Part shown: in pieces, positions 1 through 8,422 of the stretch
Layout of the letters: each line of letters opens with the position of its first letter
How positions within the stretch are numbered: the first letter of the stretch is position 1
Source of the DNA: Daejeonella sp. JGW-45
Lineage (GTDB): Bacteria; Bacteroidota; Bacteroidia; Sphingobacteriales; Sphingobacteriaceae
Direction of reading: 5' to 3'
Length of the DNA stretch: 64,000 bases
Assembly: GCF_029360805.1 (NCBI RefSeq)
Contig: NZ_JARKNC010000010.1
Coordinates: 1-64,000, forward strand
Program-made: the position numbers and the translations under genes
The notes under the pieces: generated by a model
The model's database searches: none
What the model was told of the DNA's origin: nothing
Seen by the model: the letters and a program-made list of their open reading frames with translations, nothing else

Positions 1-18
1 CCCGCTTTTGGCAGGGCT

Positions 19-285
19 TTACAACTTTTTTTCGATGATCGTTTTGGCAAGTTGATAATCCAGGCTTAGCTCAGCGTACATCTGTTTAAGCCTCCGGTTC
101 TCGTTTTGAAGTGTTTTGAGATCTCGCAAGTGAGAGGCATCCATGCCGCTATACTTCTTACGCCAGTTATAGAGTGTGGCTTTGCTGATCCCGTATTCAC
201 GGCATACATCTGTGGCCGTGCGGCCTCCTTCATACTGTTTGACCGCAGTAGCGATCTGGGTTTCTGTGAATTGCTGCTTTTTCAT
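19..285 (-). CDS. IS3-family transposase OrfA
   Basis: This 88-residue protein is the DNA-binding half of an IS3 transposase. Residues 8-48 form a helix-turn-helix (recognition helix around GISKATLYNWRKKY). Residues 55-85 form a leucine-zipper-like helix (LRDLKTLQNENRRLKQMYAE) used for multimerisation in this family. The length is typical of OrfA. The ORF ends in EKKL-stop directly over a run of seven A followed by G, the usual place for a programmed -1 frameshift producing OrfAB. Reading on in the -1 frame gives KKVVKPCQKR, which resembles the start of an IS3 OrfB. The catalytic DDE domain is outside the window. Confidence 0.9.
   Translation of the reverse strand: MKKQQFTETQIATAVKQYEGGRTATDVCREYGISKATLYNWRKKYSGMDASHLRDLKTLQNENRRLKQMYAELSLDYQLAKTIIEKKL
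25..32 (-). other. A7G slippery sequence for -1 frameshifting
   Basis: The minus strand reads AAAAAAAG seven bases before the orfA stop codon. A_AAA_AAG heptamers at this position direct -1 ribosomal frameshifting in IS3 elements. The -1 frame stays open to the window edge. A downstream stimulatory structure cannot be assessed because it is off the edge. Confidence 0.7.
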
Positions 286-464
286 TTTATGACATTTGAA
301 ATTAAACTTTTTGTCTAATTACTTCATGTCTTAATTTCAGGGAAGCTTACAATCCGCTCCGATGGCTTTAACTTATTCAGACGATCCTTTTTATTGTCAG
401 ATCGGGCACTTTTTCAAACAATTATAACCAGAGAGAGTTTAATAACAAGGACAGAACTACATCT

Positions 465-884
465 ATGAAGAAGCTCTTTTATATACTTTCGATCACGTCA
501 GTTTGTTTTTTCAGTTGTTCAGCAACAAACAATCAGCCAGATTGTGAAAACATGATATGCACACAGGAATTCAGAATGGTTCAGGTAGTGTTTAAAGATT
601 CGGTGGGTAAGCCGCTAAATGTGAAAGCATTCTCAGCCGTCAATAAACGCACCGGTGAGAATATGGCCCAGAACAGCGACCCTTCCAATGAACCTAGTCA
701 GGGCGTGTATATAGTAGCAAGTGATGCAGACGTCAGAAAACTTTCGGAAAAAGGCGACGTAATACAGGTCAGCGCAAGTCATCCTGTTACGAATAAAAAC
801 GTCATATCAGAATTTGTAGTTACCGGCGGTATTTGTGCGTGTCACATAAATAAGATTTCGGGACCCTCAGAAATTGTACTCTAA
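465..884 (+). CDS. small lipoprotein of unknown function
   Basis: I do not recognise a domain. The 139-residue product begins with a lipoprotein signal peptide: a Lys pair, a hydrophobic stretch, and a Cys at about residue 18 in a FFSC context. The mature part holds a short Cys pair region (CENMICTQ) and a second CAC near the C-terminus. The middle resembles a small beta-sandwich (VVFKDSVGKPLNVKAF, then VIQVSASHP), so an extracytoplasmic carboxypeptidase-regulatory-like fold is possible but unproven. It stands alone between the IS end and the convergent YihY gene, with one base separating the two stops. Confidence 0.7.
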   Translation: MKKLFYILSITSVCFFSCSATNNQPDCENMICTQEFRMVQVVFKDSVGKPLNVKAFSAVNKRTGENMAQNSDPSNEPSQGVYIVASDADVRKLSEKGDVIQVSASHPVTNKNVISEFVVTGGICACHINKISGPSEIVL

Positions 885-885
885 A

Positions 886-1866
886 TCATTTTTTGACCTT
901 TTCCGTTCCTTCATATGTTTTATCATGATCCTGTGCTGGTAAAACTGCTACTTTTTTCTCTTCTTCAACCTGTAAAACGTGTACAGCATACTCTGCCGGT
1001 TTGATTTTGCCGCCATAGCAATCTGCGTAAACCTGGGTGAATTCTGCACCGAAGAATAGGATCGATGCTGTATAGTAAACCCAGATTAATATAACGATCA
1101 GTGAACCGGCAGCTCCATAAGCGCTCCCAGGTCCAACCTGCTCTATGTACAGTCCGATTAGAAACTTTCCTAGCATAAACAATGTTGCAGTAAAAAATGC
1201 ACCCATTCGCACATCTTTCCATCCGATCTGAACATCCGGCAGGTACTTAAAGATTATTCCGAATAAAGCAGATATCACGATGAAAGTTAATATGAGATTG
1301 AAAATATTAACAAAAAGGATAGCAACATCCGGAAAATATATCTGAAGCTTGGCGCTAAGCGCAAGTACGAGGCCGTTTATTACGAGCGACACTATCAGTA
1401 AAAAGCCTAATCCGATTACCATTGAAAAAGACAGCACACGATTTGTGATCAGTTTTATCCAACCCTTTTTCGGCTTTGCCTTGACTCGCCATATATGGTT
1501 TATTGAATCCTGAATTTCTATAAACACACCTGTCGTTCCTATAAACAATGTGGCAAAGCCTATTATTATAGCCAGGGTGGACTCCTGACTTTCGGAAATA
1601 TTTTTGATCGTTTCCTGTATCTGGTTGGCGGCATCCGCTCCTACGAACTTGTTCAACTCGGCAAATACCTTTCCTTGAGCTGCCTCCTGGCCATATATTA
1701 TCCCGGCCAATGAAACGATTATGAGCAGTAACGGAGCAATTGCAAAGGTGGTGTAATATGCCAGCGAAGCACTCATTTTTAAAGCGTTATCATCCAGAAA
1801 GGCGTTAAATGACCGATATAAAAGCTGTCCCGAATTTCTAATACTGAATCGATCTTTCTGTTTCAT
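886..1866 (-). CDS. YihY/BrkB family inner-membrane protein
   Basis: This 326-residue polytopic membrane protein belongs to the YihY (formerly called RNase BN/BrkB) family; its biochemical role is unsettled. The hallmark N-terminal motif is visible at about residues 30-55 (ALKMSASLAYYTTFAIAPLL), followed by about five more hydrophobic segments and the family's GPGSAYGAAGSL and ILFFGAEFTQVYA motifs near residues 245-280. The charged cytoplasmic tail of about 40 residues is Lys/Glu-rich. An AT-rich 20-bp palindrome (TTATTAAA-CTGT-TTTAATAA) lies at 1895-1914, 29 bases before the start. It may be an operator or chance. Confidence 0.9.
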   Translation of the reverse strand: MKQKDRFSIRNSGQLLYRSFNAFLDDNALKMSASLAYYTTFAIAPLLLIIVSLAGIIYGQEAAQGKVFAELNKFVGADAANQIQETIKNISESQESTLAIIIGFATLFIGTTGVFIEIQDSINHIWRVKAKPKKGWIKLITNRVLSFSMVIGLGFLLIVSLVINGLVLALSAKLQIYFPDVAILFVNIFNLILTFIVISALFGIIFKYLPDVQIGWKDVRMGAFFTATLFMLGKFLIGLYIEQVGPGSAYGAAGSLIVILIWVYYTASILFFGAEFTQVYADCYGGKIKPAEYAVHVLQVEEEKKVAVLPAQDHDKTYEGTEKVKK

Positions 1867-2033
1867 AAGTATTTTATTCCTAGAATATGATTGCTTATTA
1901 AACTGTTTTAATAAATTTAAAAATTCTCATTTCTGACACATCAGAATAACAAGCAATTGACTGACATAAGCGAATGAAACAATTCTAATTATGGCACACA
2001 TTAATATGGATCAAATCATGAATAAATAATCCG

Positions 2034-3032
2034 GTGAAGTGCAATTTGTCTTTTAGTGGTACAGCATACCTCGAAATTCCAGCAAATGAAAAGTTCAGAA
2101 AATTGGTATTTGACGGAATTAATCTTTACGGAACAAATTTCGGGGCTTCCCGCAACAACAGTGACACGCCCGATATTTTTGAAAAAGCCGAGGCGGAAGC
2201 AGCAAAAAGATCGGGTGCTGAAGATGCAATTGTTGTTTCCAGCGGTTACCTAGCTGCACAGCTTGTAGTTCAATACTACCTGGACGGTCACAAACTTATC
2301 TATGCGCCTGATACTCATCCTGCACTATGGATAGGTAAACCTAATCCCCCTAAGGAAAAATTTAATGAATGGATCGTTAAGACGGTCAGGGAAGTTAACA
2401 ACACGGACGAACCTGTCTTTTTGATAACAAACTCGCTCAATAATCTTGTACCCGAGATTTATAAGTTTGACTGGCTGAATCAACTGAGGACCGAAAAAAA
2501 AGTAACAGTTCTAATCGATGATTCTCATGGACTAGGAATTACCGGTGATAACGGCGAGGGGATTTATTCCAGATTACCGGAGCTACCGCACGTAGAGGTG
2601 ATTGTTATTGCCTCCATGGCTAAGGGACTCGGAATCGACGCCGGACTCGTTCTAAGCAAAAGAAAAATAGCAGATAAATTAAGAAGCTCTCCCGTTTATG
2701 CCGGAGCCTCCCCGCCCTCACCTGCCAACCTGTATGCGTATTTAAACGCAGATGAGATCTATGCTGAAGAATTGGAAAAGCTGAAGTTCAATATAAAGTT
2801 TTTCAATAGTCTTATCGACGGCCGGCCTGGTGTAACTTACGTTGATGACTTCCCCGTTTATTTAATTCATGAATCCCTGCCTAGTGGTCATTTGTTAGCA
2901 AATGGGATAAAAATATCTTCTTTTGCTTATCCCGACCCAAAAGGGAAAGCGCTGAACAGAGTGGTTTTAAATAGCGGTCATACTGAAGAAGACATGAAAA
3001 AGCTGGCAATGACACTTTTTGAGAACGAATAA
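2034..3032 (+). CDS. BioF-like PLP-dependent aminotransferase/acyltransferase
   Basis: This is a fold-type I PLP enzyme of the alpha-oxoamine synthase (BioF/KBL/HemA) group. Visible marks are YGTNFGASRNNSDTP near residue 32, the cofactor-binding LIDDSHGLGITG (Asp162, His165) and the Schiff-base lysine in ASMAKGLG (Lys197). At 332 residues it lacks about 40-50 N-terminal residues found in BioF, and no upstream start is possible because an in-frame TGA sits at 2019. The start is GTG at 2034. No other biotin gene is near, so the substrate is unknown. It may condense an amino acid with an acyl-CoA, or act as a plain aminotransferase. Confidence 0.8.
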   Translation: MKCNLSFSGTAYLEIPANEKFRKLVFDGINLYGTNFGASRNNSDTPDIFEKAEAEAAKRSGAEDAIVVSSGYLAAQLVVQYYLDGHKLIYAPDTHPALWIGKPNPPKEKFNEWIVKTVREVNNTDEPVFLITNSLNNLVPEIYKFDWLNQLRTEKKVTVLIDDSHGLGITGDNGEGIYSRLPELPHVEVIVIASMAKGLGIDAGLVLSKRKIADKLRSSPVYAGASPPSPANLYAYLNADEIYAEELEKLKFNIKFFNSLIDGRPGVTYVDDFPVYLIHESLPSGHLLANGIKISSFAYPDPKGKALNRVVLNSGHTEEDMKKLAMTLFENE

Positions 3033-3057
3033 CGGCATCAAAATAAGCATAGCTACG

Positions 3058-3738
3058 TTACAGTTTATCGAACGCCAGATCCATCAGTTCAAAATTTTTC
3101 CATCCCTTAAAATCGAAGTGCCACCATTCGTTATCCAGGACCTTAAAACCATTGCTTTCCATTACACTGATCAATAAATTCCGGTTCCTGATCACGTTAG
3201 CCGGAAGATTGTTATAGCTCGGACTAGCCGCCGCTGCAAAACTGTCGTAAGGAGTTGGCATAGGCAGTTCTCTGCCGGTTTTTAAATCAATAAGCGTAAG
3301 GTCGACCGCACATCCGCGATTATGCCTTGAGCCATCTTTGGGATTAGCAACAAAGTTTTTATCTGAGGCAATAGCAAAGAATTTAACTGTGACACTGTAC
3401 GGGCGGTATCCATCAAATATTTTAAGCCCCAGACCTTTCCTTTTAAGTTCTGCCTGTACGGCTTTCAATGATTGGGCTACCGGTAACCTTGCAAATGCCC
3501 TGGCTTGCCTGTACACCGCTTGCCGCGCAAAATTGTCCTTAGTGGCGTACTTGATATCCAGTTTAATTCCGGGGATGATTTTTTTCAACTCTACTAATTG
3601 TTTGTCCGGATTATCTGACACCGACTTTTCATAATCTGCCTGGCTATTAATGATGGCCAGGCCAGAAGAATTTGACTTTTGGGCAACGCTACGTGTGCCT
3701 GCCAAAAGAAGCAGGCTAAACAGAATCCGGCTAATCAT
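3058..3738 (-). CDS. D-alanyl-D-alanine dipeptidase (M15D, VanX/DdpX-like)
   Basis: The product should hydrolyse D-Ala-D-Ala to two D-alanines in the periplasm. A signal peptide occupies about residues 1-20 (LLLLAGTRSVAQ). M15 zinc ligands are all present: SRHNRGCAVD (His139, Asp146) and EWWH (Glu204 catalytic, His207). Arg112 in DGYRPY matches the transition-state arginine of VanX. Its ATG overlaps the stop of the upstream alanine-dehydrogenase-like gene by four bases, so the two are translationally coupled. With no VanA ligase here, a cell-wall recycling or D-Ala salvage role is more likely than glycopeptide resistance. Confidence 0.88.
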   Translation of the reverse strand: MISRILFSLLLLAGTRSVAQKSNSSGLAIINSQADYEKSVSDNPDKQLVELKKIIPGIKLDIKYATKDNFARQAVYRQARAFARLPVAQSLKAVQAELKRKGLGLKIFDGYRPYSVTVKFFAIASDKNFVANPKDGSRHNRGCAVDLTLIDLKTGRELPMPTPYDSFAAAASPSYNNLPANVIRNRNLLISVMESNGFKVLDNEWWHFDFKGWKNFELMDLAFDKL

Positions 3739-4949
3739 CGATTGGAAACAATAAGCAGATCAAGGTCTTTAACGGGAATATTAAAGCGCTCTGCAAGATC
3801 TTTGTTGGTCAGTTTTCCCTGATACAGGTAAGTAGCATTCCTGATGCCGGGCCGTTCCCAGATGAGATTCATTACACCGCCCATTTCACCGATATCCAGC
3901 AAAATCGGTGTGAAAATATTTGTTAATGCATACGTGGCTGTTCTCGACACCCTGGAAGCGATATTAGGTACGCAATAATGGATCACATCGTATTTTCTGA
4001 AAGTAGGAACCTTGTGGTTGGTAACCTGCGAGGTTTCAAAACAACCACCCTGGTCGATACTCACATCTATGATAACTGAATTAGGCTTCATTTTGCTAAC
4101 AGTCTCTTCTGACACTATGCAGGGACTACGGCCATGGCTCGCACGAATCGCACCGATGGCAACATCGCAGTTGCGGATCGCCTTCTGAAGAACGACCGGT
4201 TGAATTACTGAGGTGAATACTCTCGCACCAATGTTATTTTGAAGTCTCCGCAGCCTGTAAATTGAGCTGTCGAAAACTTTAACTTCGGCGCCCAGGGCAA
4301 TCGCTGTACGTGCGGCATACTCACCAACAGTACCTGCTCCCAGGATAACAATTTCTGTAGGCGGTACACCTGTAATTCCACCAAGCATGAGGCCCTTGCC
4401 TTCTAAAACATTACTTAAATACTCAGCAGCTATCAGTACGGATGTTGCCCCTACAATTTCACTCATTGCTCTTACAACACTCAGAACGTTGCCCTCATCA
4501 CGGAGATATTCAAAAGAAAAAGCGGTTATTTTTTTCTTCATCAGTGCCTGAAGAAATTCTGCTTTAATAGTAGCCATCTGTAAAGCGGAAAATAACACCT
4601 GCCCTATTTTCATCATCTCAACCTCGTCGTCTGTAGGCGGTGCGATTTTAATGATGATATCGGCTTTATAAACCTCTTTCTTATCATAAACTATCCGGGC
4701 TCCCTGCTCACTGTAATGATTATCATTGAAATTTGCGGCCAGTCCGGCACCAGCTTCTATGACTACTTCGTGACCATTCTGGATCAGCAACCCGACAGAT
4801 AATGGGGTTAGTGCAATGCGGTTCTCCTGAAAAGATGTTTCTTTGGGAATACCTATGAACAGATTGTTTTTCTTGTTCTTAACTTCCAACATTGCTTCCT
4901 GCGGCTGCAGCATAGCCTGTTTTGCAATGTCAGATAATTCACTCATCAT
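3735..4949 (-). CDS. alanine dehydrogenase-like protein with altered active site
   Basis: The fold is alanine dehydrogenase/transhydrogenase: an N-terminal AlaDh/PNT domain from about residue 33 (IGIPKETSFQENRIALTP), a Rossmann NAD site (VILGAGTVGEYAA) and the family loop IIDVSIDQGGCFE. It is about 30 residues longer at the N-terminus than M. tuberculosis Ald. By my alignment from memory, the catalytic Lys75 (in VKEP) is Ala here (KIAPP) and catalytic His96 (FLHLA) is Gln (ALQMA), while the substrate Arg in ENRIALTP remains. It may therefore not be a classical alanine dehydrogenase. It lies between tsaE (73 bases upstream) and the dipeptidase (4-base overlap). Confidence 0.82.
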   Translation of the reverse strand: MMSELSDIAKQAMLQPQEAMLEVKNKKNNLFIGIPKETSFQENRIALTPLSVGLLIQNGHEVVIEAGAGLAANFNDNHYSEQGARIVYDKKEVYKADIIIKIAPPTDDEVEMMKIGQVLFSALQMATIKAEFLQALMKKKITAFSFEYLRDEGNVLSVVRAMSEIVGATSVLIAAEYLSNVLEGKGLMLGGITGVPPTEIVILGAGTVGEYAARTAIALGAEVKVFDSSIYRLRRLQNNIGARVFTSVIQPVVLQKAIRNCDVAIGAIRASHGRSPCIVSEETVSKMKPNSVIIDVSIDQGGCFETSQVTNHKVPTFRKYDVIHYCVPNIASRVSRTATYALTNIFTPILLDIGEMGGVMNLIWERPGIRNATYLYQGKLTNKDLAERFNIPVKDLDLLIVSNR

Positions 4950-5022
4950 GTTATCTCAATAAGGGATTGGAAGGTACGAAATTTTTAAAAAATGAGGAAG
5001 AGTTAAATGCAGATATTTCAAT

Positions 5023-5439
5023 TCATACTTTCTTCAAACTGATGGTTCTTAGCAGGTCTTCGCCCTGATTTATAACAACTTCAATATAAGTGGGAGGCCA
5101 CAGACTTTTTATTTTTTCAGGCCACTCGATAAAGCAAAAATTACCGGAGTAGAGATATTCCTCGAACCCGATGTCGTAAGCCTCAGCTTCATTTTTGATG
5201 CGGAAGAAATCGAAATGAAATGCCTTTCCATATTTGTAATTGTATTCATTAATAATAGAATACGTCGGACTCGAAACGGTATCGGCTATCCCTATCTCGT
5301 GGCAGATAGCCTTTATAAAAGTGGTTTTCCCCGCCCCCATTTCTCCGTTAAAAAGAAAGATCTTTTCATCGTTTGCAAAAGCTAACACCTCCCGGGCAGC
5401 TGCCGGGAGGTCATCTACGTCTCGGACGTCAATTTTCAT
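5023..5439 (-). CDS. tsaE: tRNA threonylcarbamoyladenosine biosynthesis ATPase TsaE
   Basis: TsaE is the ATPase partner of TsaB/TsaD that installs t6A at position 37 of ANN-decoding tRNAs in the cytoplasm. The 138-residue product has the Walker A GEMGAGKTT near residue 34, the family motif SSPTYSIINEY, the HFDFFRI strand and FIEWPEK near residue 105. Length is normal. It follows porX by 25 bases on the same strand. I recall the order porX-tsaE-ald from other Bacteroidota, which supports one transcript. Confidence 0.95.
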   Translation of the reverse strand: MKIDVRDVDDLPAAAREVLAFANDEKIFLFNGEMGAGKTTFIKAICHEIGIADTVSSPTYSIINEYNYKYGKAFHFDFFRIKNEAEAYDIGFEEYLYSGNFCFIEWPEKIKSLWPPTYIEVVINQGEDLLRTISLKKV

Positions 5440-5464
5440 AATTCAAAAATAGAAAATGATCCGG

Positions 5465-7018
5465 TTATTTAGGGCTGTAGGTCACATAAGGCACAATCAT
5501 TTCTTCCAGAGAAATTCCTCCGTGCTGAAATGTTTCATTGAAATAATTTACAAATTGGTTGTAGTTGTTGGGGTAGACGAAATAACTGTCCTCCTTGGCA
5601 AAGACAAAACCAGAGCTCATATGCAGCTTGGGCAGCATCGCCTCATGGGGGTTTTTTACATGGAACACCTCTTTTGCATTGAAATTCAGGTTCTTGCCTT
5701 GCTTATATCTGAGGTTTGAATTTGTGTTACGATCGCCAATGATCTTGCTGGGGTGCTTAACCCGGATCGTGCCATGGTCCGTAGTAATGATCAGTTTGAT
5801 ATCCTTTTGAGCCAGTTTCTTAAGAGCATCCAGTAAAGGTGAGTGTATAAACCAGGAAAGGGTCAGAGAGCGGTAAGCAGCTTCATCATTTGCAAGTTCC
5901 CGGATCATGGCCATATCGGTACGGGCGTGAGAAAGCATATCTACGAAGTTATAGACAATGACATTAAGGTCATTACCCATAAGATTATAGATATTTTCTG
6001 TAATTGTTTTCCCCTGTTCAAAAGTGAGCACCTTATTATACGAATACTTGCATTCTTTACGCATAATTCTTTGAATCTGGTCGGCGAGGAACTTCTCCTC
6101 GAAAAGATTCTTGCCGCCTTCATCTTCATCATTCTGCCACATCTCAGGGAATCGTCTTTCCATTTCAAGGGGCATGAGGCCGGAAAATATGGCATTTCTG
6201 GCGTATTGGGTAGCCGTAGGCAGGATACTGTAATAGCTGTCTTCCTCGTCCACCCGGTAATAATCCATCAGGATAGAGTTTATCATTTTCCACTGGTCAT
6301 ATCGGAGATTGTCGATAAGGATAAAAAAAGTTGGCTTTTTAGCCTCCAGGGAAGGTAATACTCTTTTTGAAAAAAGCTGGTTGGAAGTTACCGGTCCATC
6401 CTGCGGGCTTTTGAGCCAGCTTAGATAATTCTTTTCAACAAACTTAGAGAACTGGACGTTGGCTTCAGCCTTCTGAACGGTTAATATTTCGTGCATCCCT
6501 TCGTCTTCCAGGTTTTCAAGCGAAAGCTCCCAATACACGAGTTTTTTATACACGTCAACCCATTCCGAATGGCTAAGATTATCATTAAGTGTCATACCTA
6601 AAGTCCTGAAATCCTGCTGATAAGCCATAGAGGTTTTCTCGCTGATCAGGCGCTTGTTATCGATAAGCTTTTTTATAGTGAGCAGGATTTGCTTGGGGTT
6701 AACGGGTTTTATCAGATAATCATCAATTTTAAAACCAATCGCGTCTTCCATCATATACTCTTCCTCGTTTTTTGTAATAAGGACAATCGGAATATCAGGA
6801 TCTATGGTTTTTATTTGTGCGAGGGTTTCCAGCCCGGTAAGGCCGGGCATATTCTCATCGAGGAAAACGAGGTCAAAATTCTCTTTCTTGAAACAATCTA
6901 AAGCATCGTTGCCATTGTTAACTGTTTTTATTTTGTATCCTTTTTCGTTCAGAAATAGTATATGTGGCTTAAGCAAATCGATTTCATCGTCTGCCCATAG
7001 AATAGTAGTTTCTTGCAT
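5465..7018 (-). CDS. porX: PorX-type response regulator with PglZ phosphatase domain
   Basis: PorX is the response regulator that works with the kinase PorY to control type IX secretion genes. Residues 1-120 are a receiver (acidic Asp10/Asp11, phosphoacceptor Asp54 in VFLDENMPG, Lys in LIKPVNP). A helical linker follows, and about residues 210-517 form an alkaline-phosphatase-like PglZ domain (ILIDNLRYDQW, LPTATQYARNAIFSG, ITTDHGT). There is no DNA-binding domain. The 517-residue length fits the family. No porY or T9SS structural genes lie in the window. The gene diverges from the HD phosphohydrolase. Confidence 0.93.
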   Translation of the reverse strand: MQETTILWADDEIDLLKPHILFLNEKGYKIKTVNNGNDALDCFKKENFDLVFLDENMPGLTGLETLAQIKTIDPDIPIVLITKNEEEYMMEDAIGFKIDDYLIKPVNPKQILLTIKKLIDNKRLISEKTSMAYQQDFRTLGMTLNDNLSHSEWVDVYKKLVYWELSLENLEDEGMHEILTVQKAEANVQFSKFVEKNYLSWLKSPQDGPVTSNQLFSKRVLPSLEAKKPTFFILIDNLRYDQWKMINSILMDYYRVDEEDSYYSILPTATQYARNAIFSGLMPLEMERRFPEMWQNDEDEGGKNLFEEKFLADQIQRIMRKECKYSYNKVLTFEQGKTITENIYNLMGNDLNVIVYNFVDMLSHARTDMAMIRELANDEAAYRSLTLSWFIHSPLLDALKKLAQKDIKLIITTDHGTIRVKHPSKIIGDRNTNSNLRYKQGKNLNFNAKEVFHVKNPHEAMLPKLHMSSGFVFAKEDSYFVYPNNYNQFVNYFNETFQHGGISLEEMIVPYVTYSPK

Positions 7019-7114
7019 TTGAATGTAAATTTAGTATCATATCGTGCGTTGAACTTTTTTATCAGCGCAATTGTCATTAAAAATAGCAATTTTTGTGCCC
7101 TAGGGTTTGAAAGC

Positions 7115-8353
7115 TTGAATAAGAAGAAAATAATTAATGATCCGGTTTACGGATTTATCACTATTCCATCCGAGTTGGTGTTTGATCTAATTCAGCACCC
7201 CTACGTTCAGCGGCTACGATACATTAAGCAGCTGGGAATGACTCACCTCGTATACCCTGGAGCCCTTCACACACGTTTCCATCATGCTATTGGCGCCATG
7301 CATTTAATGGGTCTGGCGGTAGAAACAATCAGAAGTAAGGGTCAGGCAATTTCTTGCGAAGAAGAAGAAGCCGCTAATATAGCCATTCTTTTGCACGATA
7401 TTGGCCATGGCCCCTTTTCACACGCTCTTGAGCACACTATTGTTGAAGGCATACCCCATGAGCATATTTCAAGGTTACTGATGGACAATCTAAACCATGA
7501 GTTTGAGGGTAAGCTGGAACTCGCGCTCGACATCTTCAATGATCGCTATCACAAAAAATTCCTGCACCAGCTTGTTTCGGGGCAGCTTGATATCGACCGG
7601 ATGGACTATCTTAACCGCGATAGTTTTTTTACAGGAGTTTCTGAAGGAGTGATAAGCTTCGACAGGATTATTAAGATGCTGAATGTTGTGGATGACCAGC
7701 TTGTAGTGGAAGAAAAGGGGATTTACTCGATCGAGAAGTTCTTAATAGCACGCAGGCTGATGTATTGGCAGGTTTACTTGCACAAAACAGTGATCGCTGC
7801 CGAGCAATTGCTGGTCAAGATCCTTGAACGAGCGAAAGAACTTTCAGCACAAGGCCAAAGACTTTTTGCAAGTCCTTGCTTCGCGTATTTTTTAAACAAC
7901 TCTATTAGTAGGGACGATTTCCAAAATGACCCGCGCAACCTGGAACGGTTCACCAGGCTCGATGATAACGATATATTTACATCCATAAAAGTATGGTGCG
8001 ACGACAAGGACCTCATTTTATCAACACTGTGTAAGCACCTGATTAAGCGTAACCTCTACCAGGTTGAGATCAGTAATGAACCCCCATCGCTGGAAAAAAT
8101 CCAGGACCTTGCAGAAAACACTACTCATTTATACGAAATCGATGATGATGACACTTCGTATTTCGTATTTACAGATACTATTAAGAACAACGCGTATAAC
8201 GTGGGCAATGGTAGTATTAAAATATTGATGAAAGACGGCACTATCCAGGACATTACCACGGCATCAGACAACTCAAACCTGGAAGCGCTCGTGCGGACGG
8301 TTCAAAAGTATATTCTTTGCTATTTAAAAGAGGTGAAACTATTTAATGATTAA
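7115..8353 (+). CDS. HD-superfamily phosphohydrolase (dGTPase/YdhJ-like)
   Basis: The protein is a cytoplasmic metal-dependent phosphohydrolase with an HD domain. The motif residues H...HD...D are seen as GALHTRFHHAIGAMHL, AILLHDIGHGPFSHALEH and the later QLDIDRMDYLNRD. The family is annotated as dNTPase-like, but its true substrate is unknown. The reading frame is open from 7013, which would overlap the porX start. The conserved part begins at NKKKIINDPVYGF, so I place the start at the TTG of 7115. A near-match -7 box (AATTTTTG, 7088-7095) lies just upstream and supports this. Confidence 0.85.
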   Translation: MNKKKIINDPVYGFITIPSELVFDLIQHPYVQRLRYIKQLGMTHLVYPGALHTRFHHAIGAMHLMGLAVETIRSKGQAISCEEEEAANIAILLHDIGHGPFSHALEHTIVEGIPHEHISRLLMDNLNHEFEGKLELALDIFNDRYHKKFLHQLVSGQLDIDRMDYLNRDSFFTGVSEGVISFDRIIKMLNVVDDQLVVEEKGIYSIEKFLIARRLMYWQVYLHKTVIAAEQLLVKILERAKELSAQGQRLFASPCFAYFLNNSISRDDFQNDPRNLERFTRLDDNDIFTSIKVWCDDKDLILSTLCKHLIKRNLYQVEISNEPPSLEKIQDLAENTTHLYEIDDDDTSYFVFTDTIKNNAYNVGNGSIKILMKDGTIQDITTASDNSNLEALVRTVQKYILCYLKEVKLFND

Positions 8354-8387
8354 CACATCTTATTCTGAACCTACGGGCAATACAAAA

Positions 8388-8418
8388 TTTGTTCGTTAAC
8401 TTATAAGCTCTAAATTTG
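8388..8418 (+). promoter_or_regulatory. lpxD promoter, full Bacteroidota consensus
   Basis: TTTG (8388-8391), 19 bases, then TAAATTTG (8411-8418) matches TTTG-N19-TAnnTTTG exactly. Only four bases separate the -7 box from the lpxD ATG at 8423, so the transcript should have almost no leader. Confidence 0.75.
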
Positions 8419-8422
8419 CCAA

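Larger units (their letters stand above)
1..326 (-). mobile_element. IS3-family insertion sequence, one end only
   Basis: An OrfA transposase gene with a frameshift site lies here. The OrfB part would continue leftward beyond base 1. The outer end is not certain. A TG...CA-type terminus could lie at about 326, because the minus strand from there reads TGAAGTAATTAGACAAAAAG just upstream of orfA. The partner inverted repeat is outside the window, so neither the end nor a target duplication can be confirmed. Confidence 0.7.

Noticed and set aside
1895-1914. AT-rich palindrome TTATTAAA-CTGT-TTTAATAA
   Set aside because: A 20-bp AT-only palindrome in an AT-rich spacer is not rare enough to claim an operator. 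It is mentioned only in the YihY entry.
3058-3738. Glycopeptide-resistance vanX
   Set aside because: There is no vanA/vanH or vanRS. The signal peptide and the coupling to an alanine-dehydrogenase-like gene fit a recycling enzyme better.
5843-6358. Plus-strand open frame of 171 codons opposite porX
   Set aside because: It lies fully inside the well-supported PorX gene on the other strand and has no recognisable domain.
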